Positions 38,748 to 48,710 of a stretch of 64,000 nucleotides of DNA are shown in pieces. This stretch comes from Temnopleurus reevesii (taxonomy: Eukaryota > Echinodermata > Echinoidea > Temnopleuroida > Temnopleuridae). The stretch is taken from positions 230,190-294,189 of the forward strand of contig BQKZ01000016.1 in assembly GCA_036244855.1 (NCBI GenBank), written 5' to 3'. The stretch's first letter is position 1. Each line of letters begins with the position of its first letter. The position numbers and the translations under genes were made by a program. A model generated the notes under the pieces. The model had not been told where the DNA came from, made no database searches, and saw nothing but the letters and a program-made list of their open reading frames with translations.

Positions 38748-38956
38748 CCTACGGAAGCTTAAATACGCGCAGAACATGCAAAGGCGCGTTTGTACAAGTC
38801 GTATTCTCACCTTTGTCTGCCTCTTCGCATTCGCTTCTTAAACAACGGTGACAAGGTGAGTTTCTACAAATCGCCTTCTCGCCTTTTCGACCAAACCAAG
38901 GCACCAAGGCGAGTTAAACAACTTGCCTTTGCTCTGCAGGTATAAGCTTCCGTAGG
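38748..38956. mobile_element. Palindromic element sharing arms with 9520-9747
   Basis: Left CCTACGGAAGCTTAAATACG and right GGTATAAGCTTCCGTAGG are inverses. The interior has CAAGGCGAGTT words, as in the element at 9520. Confidence 0.55.
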
Positions 38957-40057
38957 AGGTACGCTCGACGTACGCACACGTTAGCGTCAGATAAGAGTCG
39001 TTCCTCATTATGTATGTGTTCACAGTGCGCCATAAACGCTGGGTAGAGGTTGGTAATAAACTTAATGCCTTAAAACAGTCTTCGGATTTTATAGATTTCC
39101 TGCGAATTTCATATTTTTCACATGCATTTAAGTTGATGTTTTGTTTCATTTGAAAACAGCCAAAAATGTGAAAATCAATATTCACAGAGGACTGCAAATT
39201 TTTCATGATTACTGCATCCATCACGTTTCCATCCCTGCCCATGGGTCACATTTTGGAATGAAAATTATAGTTTTAAAATCCATTAAAGCTCCTGCATGTA
39301 AGTGCTATTATGTGCACGTGCTTGTAATGTGCGTTGATGAGTGTGAGTGAGTACGTGTGTATTGGGGATGTTAAGTGCTAGTAACATCATTAGGTAAACG
39401 GATGATGCAAAAATTACAAATGCTTTTCAACATAACCATGTGAGCTACATTAAAGAAATACTGCATAGTACATTAAGTCAGATATCTGATCCTTCATCAG
39501 TAAAAAACGGTGACTGAAACTGAAATAAAGATATTTTAGAAAGGTTGTATTTATGAAAAAAATGTTGCCAGGTTGTAAGTGTTGCAAGTGCGTATGCTGT
39601 CACGAAAGATAAATTACAAATTTCCTCCTTAAGAGAATTTGAATTTCATTCGAACTCTCTAAAGATATTTTTAGATATAAATCTATTAGATTAGAAAATT
39701 ACAAATAGACGGGTGAATTATGAAACACTTAATAAACATTGTGAATGATTCTATATTCGAAACCAACTCTATATTTTATTTTGCATATATATATTTTCTT
39801 TCCTTTAATTTGTTTTCAAAGTCATTTCTATACTTATATATACATATTTCTATACTTGGATATTTGTAAATATATGTATCTTTCTTTCTATGAAAAAAAA
39901 AATGATTTTATTCAATGAAGTTTAATCAATATATTTCCAAATTTCTAATCCAATGTAGACTGGTCCCTGACTGCAATATTTTTAGATTGACATTTCAATC
40001 CTAGAAATTTAGAGATTATGGACAGTTCTAGCGATTAATGCAGACAAAAGTGGTAAG
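38957..40057. other. Intergenic, little recognised
   Basis: A partial F1-related segment may lie at 38957-39060 (AACGCTGGGTAGAGGTTGGT). The rest is AT-rich. A 19-codon cysteine-rich frame at 39553-39612 is probably chance. Confidence 0.4.
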
Positions 40058-40231
40058 GGTTGTGTTTCATATAGCTGTGCATAGATCAACTTACGACTGC
40101 ACAAACGACAGGTTATCCTTTTTCACACTCAATGATAAAACATGGCGCTGAATCGCACCGTGTAGAAAGGATCACCGGTTGTTCGTACAGTCATGTGTAG
40201 ATCTTCGCACAAATTTATGAAACACAACCCA
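40058..40231. mobile_element. Palindromic element, TGTGTTTCATA ends
   Basis: GGGTTGTGTTTCATATAGCT on the left and AAATTTATGAAACACAACCC on the right are inverses; the arms extend inward through AGGTTATCC and GGATCACC. Confidence 0.75.
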
Positions 40232-40382
40232 GGGCCCCGTACCATAAAGTTTTGCGATTAATCGCTATTTGATTTTGCTATCAATTGCAAACTTTAGTAC
40301 ATGATTTGCCATAGACTTGCGATTGATATCAATCGCTATCAGATTAGCAATTAATCGTAAACCTATATGTTACGGGGCCCTG
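40230..40382. mobile_element. Palindromic MITE with CAGGGCCCCGTA ends
   Basis: Perfect 12-nt ends CAGGGCCCCGTA / TACGGGGCCCTG inside imperfect arms of about 50 nt rich in GCGATTAATCGC words. Directly abuts the previous element. Confidence 0.8.
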
Positions 40383-40410
40383 TCTGTCTCTGTGGAGCAA
40401 AGAGCACCGA

Positions 40411-40583
40411 ATACGATATAACCTATTTCCGAAAAAGGTCGAGCGCCAATTCAATGCTCCTTTGTCGTGTTATTCAAATCGGAACCGGCTTGTTATTGTT
40501 GTGTCCGAACAATTCAATACTCGGCGTACGGCTCTATTGCCCATGAACGACTTTATTTTTGCGGATATAGTTTATATCGTGTT
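40411..40583. mobile_element. Palindromic MITE, family 3, copy 4
   Basis: Left ATACGATATAACCTATTTCC and right ATAGTTTATATCGTGTTA. The interior CCAATTCAATGCTCCTTTG and ATCGGAACCGGCTTG match the copy at 635. It lies 174 nt past the exon 2 donor of GPA2 copy B. Confidence 0.75.
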
Positions 40584-40613
40584 ACTGATTTACATGTCTT
40601 CCTGAAGGGATAG

Positions 40614-40655
40614 TTAATCCTCATCCGGACTGGACTGGGGACACGAATGTTGAAC
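40614..40655 (-). other. Weak candidate for a decayed or truncated last exon of GPA2 copy B
   Basis: After a pyrimidine-rich TTACTATTATTTAG acceptor about 100 nt below exon 2, the phase-0 frame reads VQHSCPQSSPDED and stops. In the neighbouring frame the same bases read NIRVP, where copy A has NIRIP. The C-terminal cysteines are missing. This could be chance. Confidence 0.15.
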
Positions 40656-40756
40656 CTAAATAATAGTAAAGGCGGGTGCATGGCAGTAATGACGTCATCG
40701 CTACACATAAATCGGTCACCATATTGGTCTACATACATGTTGATATGTTCCCTTAC

Positions 40757-43700
40757 CTCGTGTGTGTCTTTGATAGCACAACATCGGCCATACGTTGTAA
40801 ATTTTTGTCTTCCCTGACTAGCGACCAAGGTATCCCACTCGCTGGTGTAAGAGTAAGAGTTACAGAATCCCCTGCATGCATTCATAGCAACCATCTCGAC
40901 GTAACAGCCAGGCACTTCGACTTTCTGTGTGTATCCTGCATAAAAAAAGAGTGAGAAAGAGAAATAATGAATTCTTTAAGATATGCTTTCATTTCAAATC
41001 TATAGTAAAGAATTTGATGGTCTGTATTTGATTGTCAAAACTCTATTGAATATTTGGACGTTCTTTGATTCGTCCCCGTTAAGGCCAACTCACACATTTG
41101 CATTTTTTGACCTGCGTCGGCCCAGCATTTGTGAAAATTAAAACCGCTCACTGAGCGCACAGTATACGCGTATCAAACGGTGTGGACTGACGTTTGACCT
41201 GCGCCAAAGAAGCTATGTGCGCCGAACATTAAGGCCCGGGCACACCAAACACGGTACGGTATTTACGCAATGCCTTCCCTGTGATTGGCCAATTGTTAAA
41301 CATCCTTTGCGCGGAGGAGCGCGCTGGCCAATAAAAACCAAGATCGCGCGTAAATACCGTGCCGTTATGCCGTGCCGTGTTTGATGTGCTGGGGCCTTTA
41401 GTCTAGCTTATGACCTGCGTCTTAAACGCTAGGCCAACGCAGACTAAAAACGCAAAGGTATGACTCAGCCTCAACAAACCGAGAATCAATTAGCTACTAA
41501 TCCGTCAACAACTTGAGACTCCGGTCGTGTAAAATAAAATATTTTTATCACCTCCATGCTGAAATCTCAAGAAAAATTGTTAGTAAAACTATTTTTTAAA
41601 CAAAATTATGTATTCTAGTTATTTTCAAGGCAACAGCAATCCTTAATTATTGTCAATTTTTAATCTTAGAAGATAAGATCTTCGAATGGACTTTTACTTA
41701 CATCAAAGATCGGAAGAAGCAGCACAAAAATCATTATAAAGGATATATTTTTAGATCGATCTTTTTGATTAAGGGCAATCTTCAGGGCGTCTTCGACACT
41801 TATGATAACACAAATTACCCCAAAATTGTTTACACATTATTATTGTTTCCCTATAGACACTGTAGATGGGAGATGTTAGATGGAAGGTGAAGGTTTCTGT
41901 GTAATAGACCCAATCCCCTTGGAAACGGGTCAGCTAGAAGCTATTATTGAATCGTCCTCTTCTGGGTGTCAATGCAATTAAACACTTCATTTATTTGTAT
42001 GAGTTTTTTTTTAAGTCAGGAAATTGTACCAGACAGAAGGAAGAAAATGTCATAAAATACCACCAAATATATTTAACTTCACGATGCTCTGATGATACTT
42101 AGTCAGTAGTTGTGAGGGCAGTTTTATCTGTAATTACTAGTTTGAAAGTTCCCGAAAAAAATACATTGCAAAAGGGTAAAATATATCTGCTTCCCCCAAG
42201 CCGCTGAAAATTTTTCCAACCTTTTCCGAGGAAAAGTATGCAGATAATAACGTCACGATAACGTTCATCTCAATTCAGCTATGAGTGAGCTTTGATTTAA
42301 CAAAAAAGGAGTATTTTCTCCCTACTTTAAAGTAGGCATGGTATGAATATTTATCGGGAAATTGGCCAGTAACGAAAATTACAAGTAAGGTATACCTAAT
42401 GTTTCTTCACTCATACGTAACATAACAAATCATGTTGGTCGCTGTAAGGTATTATTTGTAAATTTGGCTAATGGACGCTTACCTGTTAAGAAGTTTAGTT
42501 ACTTTCAAATCGGGGCATCAGACTTATTTGTTGTGTTTATAATCTGGGGTTTCCCCAAAATATATTCAGAAAGCAATGCCATTGCTTCATTCTCATTTCT
42601 CATGACTTATCAGTATCAAGATATCAAATCAGCAGCGGTATCGGCATTCTTTCTACAAATTAAAACCAGTGGTGGTAAACGATTGTTCCAGAACACTATC
42701 TTGTCATCTCAAAGTTTTATCTACTTTCAAATCACTCTTTATTTATATCGGAAAGAAAAATGTATCCAAATAACAACAATAACATGAATAATGAAAAATC
42801 TGTATTATTCAGTTTCACATCTTCATACAATATTCTCTCGTCATCCACTATTTTTAATGGCATGCAGGATTGTACATTTTCTAGCGTTGGGTAAAAAGAG
42901 TGGCATATATTTATAAATATATGTAACGAATTTCAAAATATCATGGTTTTTCAGTGTGTAATATTGATGTATGTTTATGATCATATAACATGATATATTC
43001 ACTTGTTTTGAGTCGCAAAAATACACGAAGATAAATCTATTTAACGCAGAAATGCGATATACTCGTACATTATAATCACTGCACAAGGCTGATCGATATC
43101 ATGATTGATTTCGTAAGGCTGACTCACACCTTTGCGTTTTAGCCTGCGTCGGCCAAGCGTTTTTGACGATCAAAAACGCACACTGGACGAACAAAGACGC
43201 AGGTCATACAGTGGACTGACGGCGTGAGCTCTTCGAGGGCAGGCCGAGCGTCGGTCCACCGTCTGATCCGCGTTTACTAAGTGATCGGGGAGCGTTTTTT
43301 TATATTTAAAAATGTTGGGCCGACGCAGAATAAAGACGCAAAGTTGTAACTTGGCCTTTATTCATAGTCTACAATAGGGAAAAAGTGTACTGCACACGTA
43401 ACCAACGTGGATAACCAGGATGAATGGCTTTGTTTCGCACAAATCGTACTTTATACATGTTATATTTGAATATAGGGAAGCATGAAAAATAATGAATGGT
43501 AGATAAACATGACATAGGATGGACATTAATACAGGCCGTAAAAAAACTGTGAACACATGATAAATAATTGGTAAACAGGGGTGAAGCTACGACAGAAATG
43601 GGAGAATCGCTAAAAGTTATGTTCTCGTACGAAACAAAAATAGGGGAAAATAGGGAGCAATATCCTACGAAGGAAAGAGAATAGTTCGGTTCGAGTATAG

Positions 43701-46161
43701 ACAAAATAAAGGACAAATAAAAAGAGTTGTATTAAGAAGAAATATCAACGAATTTTAAAATGTTTGAAAAACAGTTGGGTTCACGTGTTACTCTTTTGCC
43801 TTGCCGGGGGAATTTTGACCCGTTTAGGTGAAATTTGACGGATTGTAATTTTCTCTGAGGAATGCAGGAAATCAATCATACTGGTAAAGATTAATATAGA
43901 AATAACATGTGCCAAGGGAATATCAAGACCGACTGTGTAGGCATTTGGAAAGAAAGGCGTTCTTATTTTTGATGAAACGTATCATTAAAGAATATTTTTA
44001 TTTTCTTATCAGCATGAAATGATATATGAAATCAAATTTTCTGTTCATATTCAATATGTTTATTTTCAAAATGTATTTATTTAGAATAGCCAACAAAATA
44101 CATGTATACATGCAATCTACGTCTCCCGTAGAAAGTGTCCTAAAAGTATGCATTCTCACTGTTTTTAATCCACTTTTATAATTATTACACGTAATGTATT
44201 ATGTGCTTACATACCATTTGTTTCACGTTATGGTTTGTGCATCGTATTTATTTTCTTACCGTTTAACTGTCTATAAACCCGTAGGAACCCAATCATCCTA
44301 CATACACACCCACACTCTCACACATAAACATGCACGCACACCTTCATCCCAAACATTTATTTGTTGAGACCAACTGTCTCACACCTTTGCGTATTTAGCC
44401 TGCGTCAGCCCAGCATTTTTTTTATTAATCATGTTAATGAAAAACGTTCCCCGAGCGCACAGTATACGTTGATCAGACGATAGACTGACGTTCTGCTTGC
44501 CCTCAATTAGCGTACGCCGAACGTCAGTCCATCTTACAACCTATGTATTTATATGCCCAGGGAGCGTTTTAAATGTTCTTAAACTCTGGGCCGACGCAGG
44601 ATAAAAGTGCAAAGGTGTGAGTCGGCCTTTAAGTTCAAGCCATTTGATCTATTTATTTTTCTCTGTCTGTTTCGAGGAGATATAAATGATTTGTACTGTG
44701 GCGTCATCACATTTTCGTTGTAACAAAAACACGATGATAATGTTAATAACTTATTCCAAGCATCCTTGACCTTACAACTCTTTGGTCGAGAGGCCTTGTG
44801 TTACTCTGTGATTAATTGTTCTCAAGGAACGTCATTTATCTGCATCTATTTTTATTTGATAAATTATTCATTTATTTGTTTACTAATTCAACTCTTAGTT
44901 GTTTATTTACCGTATACGTATTTTCTTTGATAGACAGAGCAGTCTCATTTTTGCGATACAGCCAGTTTTGCAAGAAAGCTTTGCGTTCACCTTTGAATGA
45001 GATGGTGTAATGTAATACACAATGGTGATTTCTTTTTTGAATGAGGGTGTGAAATTCAAAACAATTCGGCCTCGTTTTAATTTGTTTATTATAAAGCAAA
45101 TCTATTATTGCACCACATTTATGATTTTCATTGGCGGTCCAGCATAATTTCATTGACAATTTGCATGATGCATATGAGCATGTATACAAATATTCTGACA
45201 AGTGAATAAGCTTCGACCCATTACTCCATTATGTTTCCTACAATAATCATCATTATCATCGTAATAGTTTCATAATTTTCATATATCAATTGACGAGGCC
45301 TTTATGGTTTCATAAATTGGCGAACATTTACAAAGAGAAAGCTGTTGTACTTTTGTTCATGCTAAATGTACGATAGGGGAAAGCAAGGGTAGATTAAATG
45401 CATGTGGGAGATGTTATCTCACCGCGGTATCATCTTCTTGATCACCGCAGATCATTTTATGTTCTTCATCCCCATTAACAGAGGCTCAAGGGATGTCCTG
45501 GTGAAGCGACTGAGGGGGGTTGTCTTTGAAATATGCGATCGTTTGCGATTATTATTGCACCATATAATAAGATTATATACGTTCTTTGGCAAATCATCCG
45601 GATAGAAACAACTGAGCAAGAAAATTGGAGAGGAAGATGCTTCATTAAACATCTGTAACGCAATCATTCTACGAAACATTACCTCTGGGACTACAGAGTG
45701 TGATTAGGGATAGCGGGGTATATAAACTCTGTGACTGGTGATGTGGAAATATTTTAGTATTATGATTATTATATCTCGATTCACTCTGCTTCCAACGTAA
45801 AGGGTTTTGTAACATCCGAGGCACTAATTTAATGTTGTTTCGAAATTGATAACTTCGGCTTTCGAATTCAATAATTGTTTATAGGCAATTCCAAGCAATG
45901 TAAGATTCATGTAAAATATTCCCCAATTCTAAATGATCATTCAGAATGTCGTTAGGATGATCCTTGGCAAGCATTCTAAATTTATCTTGATTGTAATACA
46001 AATTTGCGTTTGATCCCTTAGTGACCTTTTGATGTTTAAAATGCCTTACCGACGAGATGGCAGCCAGGTCGTTGCCAGGGTTGAAGTGGCTGTCTTGCTG
46101 CTGTCAAAGTAATGACGGTCACAAGGAAAGCTGCGTACACCACGGACACTTCAGACTTCAT
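40757..46161 (-). CDS. GPA2: GPA2-type alpha subunit, copy B, exons 1 and 2 (last exon not found)
   Basis: Exon 1 (46161-46050, 37 codons plus one base) encodes a signal peptide (MKSEVSVVYAAFLVTVITLT) and then QRPGCHLV; it ends at a GTAAGG donor. Exon 2 (40935-40757, 179 nt) follows a TTTTTATGCAG acceptor and ends at GAG|GTAAGG in phase 0. It encodes VPGC, CxGxC as CRGFC, and RCC. Exon length, phases and motifs equal those of copy A; about 34 of 60 residues are identical by eye. An in-frame TAG lies upstream of the chosen ATG. Six of the ten expected cysteines are present. The last exon, with the C-terminal CxCxxC, was not found on this strand down to the left end of the window. The gene may therefore be broken, have a distant exon, or use another 3' end. 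The 5.1 kb intron 1 carries three F1 MITEs and one nested Harbinger-like MITE. Confidence 0.85.
41081..41471. mobile_element. F1 palindromic MITE, copy 8, split by a nested MITE
   Basis: Left arm AACTCACACATTTGCATTTT and right arm GCCAACGCAGACTAAAAACG then CAAAGGTATGACTCAGCC. The two halves are separated by the element at 41232-41397. Inside intron 1 of GPA2 copy B. Confidence 0.85.
41232..41397. mobile_element. PIF/Harbinger-like MITE nested in F1 copy 8
   Basis: Starts AGGCCCGGGCACACCAAACA and ends GATGTGCTGGGGCCT, with TTA on both sides. Arms carry CGGTACGGTATTTACGC and GCGTAAATACCGTGCCG. The loop holds GTGATTGGCCAATTG and GCGCGGAGGAGCGCGC. TTA duplications fit the PIF/Harbinger superfamily. 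Confidence 0.85.
41472..43114. other. Intron 1 of GPA2 copy B, nothing recognised
   Basis: AT-rich intronic sequence. The 107-codon open frame at 42464-42787 has no recognisable motif and I do not call it. Confidence 0.45.
43115..43359. mobile_element. F1 palindromic MITE, copy 9
   Basis: Left arm GACTCACACCTTTGCGTTTT then AGCCTGCGTCGGCCAAGCG. Right arm GCCGACGCAGAATAAAGACG then CAAAGTTGTAACTTGGCC. In intron 1 of GPA2 copy B. Confidence 0.88.
44368..44632. mobile_element. F1 palindromic MITE, copy 10
   Basis: Left arm GTCTCACACCTTTGCGTATT then AGCCTGCGTCAGCCCAGC. Right arm GCCGACGCAGGATAAAAGTG then CAAAGGTGTGAGTCGGCC. In intron 1 of GPA2 copy B. Confidence 0.88.
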
Positions 46162-46306
46162 CACGATAGCACCGATGAGAGGCAAGACGAACACGTCCTC
46201 GGCCTCTTGTCTGACACAACCCTTACGTGATCTGCAGCTCCTCTGGGAGTGATCGGTCTAGTACATCGACCCCGAGTATTCCGGGGCGCCCCGTCACTCT
46301 GCTCAC
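46162..46306 (-). other. 5' UTR part of GPA2 copy B exon 1
   Basis: A pyrimidine-rich tract ending in TATTCCCACAG gives a good acceptor just before this segment, so a separate upstream leader exon is likely. The segment is visibly richer in G and C than its surroundings and has several CpGs. It carries an in-frame TAG before the start codon. Confidence 0.5.
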
Positions 46307-47410
46307 CTGTGGGAATAGATAGAGAGGAAAAATGTAAGAACGAAGCTTAACAAATACTTTTCATGACGAATACAGATATTCAGAGTTCTAATAACGTAAC
46401 CATAAATAACAAATTCTTAAAATCTTCCGACATGCTTGACCCGAAAGTGAGCAAATCATCCTTTACTTTTTTGCCCGAATAGACACTTGCAATCATATTT
46501 TTCTGTTCGTGATTTAAATTTAACTCCAATCTCCCTTTAACGATCCTGAACAATATATCAAAAATATAAGAAAATTATTAAGAAAGAAAAGTGATTATAA
46601 AATTGCCTGCAATACTGTTGTATTTCGTTTTTCTAACATCATGTTAAGAAATGAAAGACGTATATAGGGTTTAGAGGCGGAAAATAGGTTAATAGTATGG
46701 TTTTATGGATGGCCCGGGGAAGAAAAAAAGCAACATCCCATTAATGAGAATTAAGGCAATATTTAGACGTTATTGCTTCGAGTATGTATTTTATCACCCT
46801 ATTTTCAACGATCATTGTCACTTTTTGTTCTTTGTTTTAGTACCCACTCTTAGAACATTCAGAAATGGTTTACATAGTACTGTGCAAAGAAAAATTGGTT
46901 GAAACATGTCCAAGTTTTGGTGGAATTTTGCTCATGTTGTTATTGGTAAAACATATCAAAATAATGTTGCATATTGATCATTCTATTTTAATTTAACTAA
47001 TAGTTAAGTTGACAGTATTTTGCCTAGTGTTTGGTAAACAATTTCCCAATTTTTCTAAGTGTGGATATGAGCACAATAAAAAGTTATTATCCCCTTATTG
47101 AAAGTAGCATCGCTTCTTTATGGGGGAAATGTCCAGTAAACAAATTTACAAGTAATGCATATCAACTTGCTAGCTTGCGTGTGAAAATCAGTATGATCCA
47201 TTCTGTATGCGTGGGTGAGCAAACATAAAAAAATATAAAATATGATTCTATATAATTCATAATAGAGGGCGTTCATGAACGGAACTTCGTCACTTTTGAA
47301 AAGGGACATTTTATTTTTTGTTATGTGTGTTCATTAACACACAAAACATTGGTATTCTGTCCAAACTCTTACAGTGTGAACAGACTACAATTCCAAGCTC
47401 ATGTCAATCT
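46307..47410. other. Upstream region of GPA2 copy B, nothing recognised
   Basis: AT-rich. The leader exon implied by the acceptor at 46306 should lie in or beyond this stretch, but I cannot place it. Confidence 0.4.
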
Positions 47411-47676
47411 AAAAGCTGACCCACACCTTTGCGTTTTAGCCTGCATCCAGCGGTTTTTTTTCATTAAAAACGCTCCCTGGATGCACAAATAATAATAATG
47501 ATAATAATGAAACACAATAGCGCATAACACAGTCATGCGAAAGTTCCTATGCGCTTACGAAAGTCCCTATGCACAAAGACGCAGGTCATACGATGGACTC
47601 ACGTTCCGTGTACGCTCCTTGAGCACAAGCCCTACGCCAGTCAACCGTCTGATCTGTGAGGAGGGGGGGGGGGGGG
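47411..47676. mobile_element. F1 palindromic MITE, copy 11, interrupted and cut by the N gap
   Basis: Left arm GACCCACACCTTTGCGTTTT then AGCCTGCATCCAGCG, an inserted SINE tail at 47490-47568, then GACGCAGGTCATACGATGGA and CCAGTCAACCGTCTGATC. It runs into a G run and the gap. Confidence 0.8.
47490..47568 (-). mobile_element. Truncated SINE tail inserted in F1 copy 11
   Basis: 79 nt flanked on both sides by the 9-nt direct repeat ATGCACAAA (47481-47489 and 47569-47577). On the - strand it reads AGCGCATAGGAACTTTCGCA, a GCGCTATTGTGTTTC segment and an (ATT)-type tail, like the copy at 20868. Confidence 0.8.
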
Positions 47677-48560
47677 NNNNNNNNNNNNNNNNNNNNNNNN
47701 NNNNNNNNNNNNNNNNNNNNNNNNNNNNNNNNNNNNNNNNNNNNNNNNNNNNNNNNNNNNNNNNNNNNNNNNNNNNNNNNNNNNNNNNNNNNNNNNNNNN
47801 NNNNNNNNNNNNNNNNNNNNNNNNNNNNNNNNNNNNNNNNNNNNNNNNNNNNNNNNNNNNNNNNNNNNNNNNNNNNNNNNNNNNNNNNNNNNNNNNNNNN
47901 NNNNNNNNNNNNNNNNNNNNNNNNNNNNNNNNNNNNNNNNNNNNNNNNNNNNNNNNNNNNNNNNNNNNNNNNNNNNNNNNNNNNNNNNNNNNNNNNNNNN
48001 NNNNNNNNNNNNNNNNNNNNNNNNNNNNNNNNNNNNNNNNNNNNNNNNNNNNNNNNNNNNNNNNNNNNNNNNNNNNNNNNNNNNNNNNNNNNNNNNNNNN
48101 NNNNNNNNNNNNNNNNNNNNNNNNNNNNNNNNNNNNNNNNNNNNNNNNNNNNNNNNNNNNNNNNNNNNNNNNNNNNNNNNNNNNNNNNNNNNNNNNNNNN
48201 NNNNNNNNNNNNNNNNNNNNNNNNNNNNNNNNNNNNNNNNNNNNNNNNNNNNNNNNNNNNNNNNNNNNNNNNNNNNNNNNNNNNNNNNNNNNNNNNNNNN
48301 NNNNNNNNNNNNNNNNNNNNNNNNNNNNNNNNNNNNNNNNNNNNNNNNNNNNNNNNNNNNNNNNNNNNNNNNNNNNNNNNNNNNNNNNNNNNNNNNNNNN
48401 NNNNNNNNNNNNNNNNNNNNNNNNNNNNNNNNNNNNNNNNNNNNNNNNNNNNNNNNNNNNNNNNNNNNNNNNNNNNNNNNNNNNNNNNNNNNNNNNNNNN
48501 NNNNNNNNNNNNNNNNNNNNNNNNNNNNNNNNNNNNNNNNNNNNNNNNNNNNNNNNNNNN
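47677..48560. other. Assembly gap (N run)
   Basis: 884 Ns preceded by a run of 14 Gs. Open frames crossing it are artefacts. The left part of the MITE that emerges at 48561 is hidden in it. Confidence 0.99.
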
Positions 48561-48707
48561 ACGGCACGGTTTTTACGCGCTATCTCCCCTGTGATTGGCC
48601 AATTGTTACACATCCTTTGCGCGGAGGAGCGCGCTGACCAATAACAAGCAAGATAGCGCGTAAATACCGTGCCGTTATGCCGTGCCGTGTTTGGTGTGCC
48701 CGGGCCT
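48561..48707. mobile_element. PIF/Harbinger-like MITE, right portion
   Basis: Nearly identical to 41232-41397: GTGATTGGCCAATTG, GCGCGGAGGAGCGCGCTG, then GGTGTGCCCGGGCCT followed by TTA. The outer left arm lies in the gap. Confidence 0.85.
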
Positions 48708-48710
48708 TTA

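Noticed and set aside
39553..39612. 19-codon frame with seven cysteines (GCKCCKCVCCHER), metallothionein-like at first sight
   Set aside because: Too short, no splice context and no surrounding cysteine-rich sequence; probably chance.
47535..48644. Long open frames of 308-369 codons on both strands
   Set aside because: They consist of the N gap.
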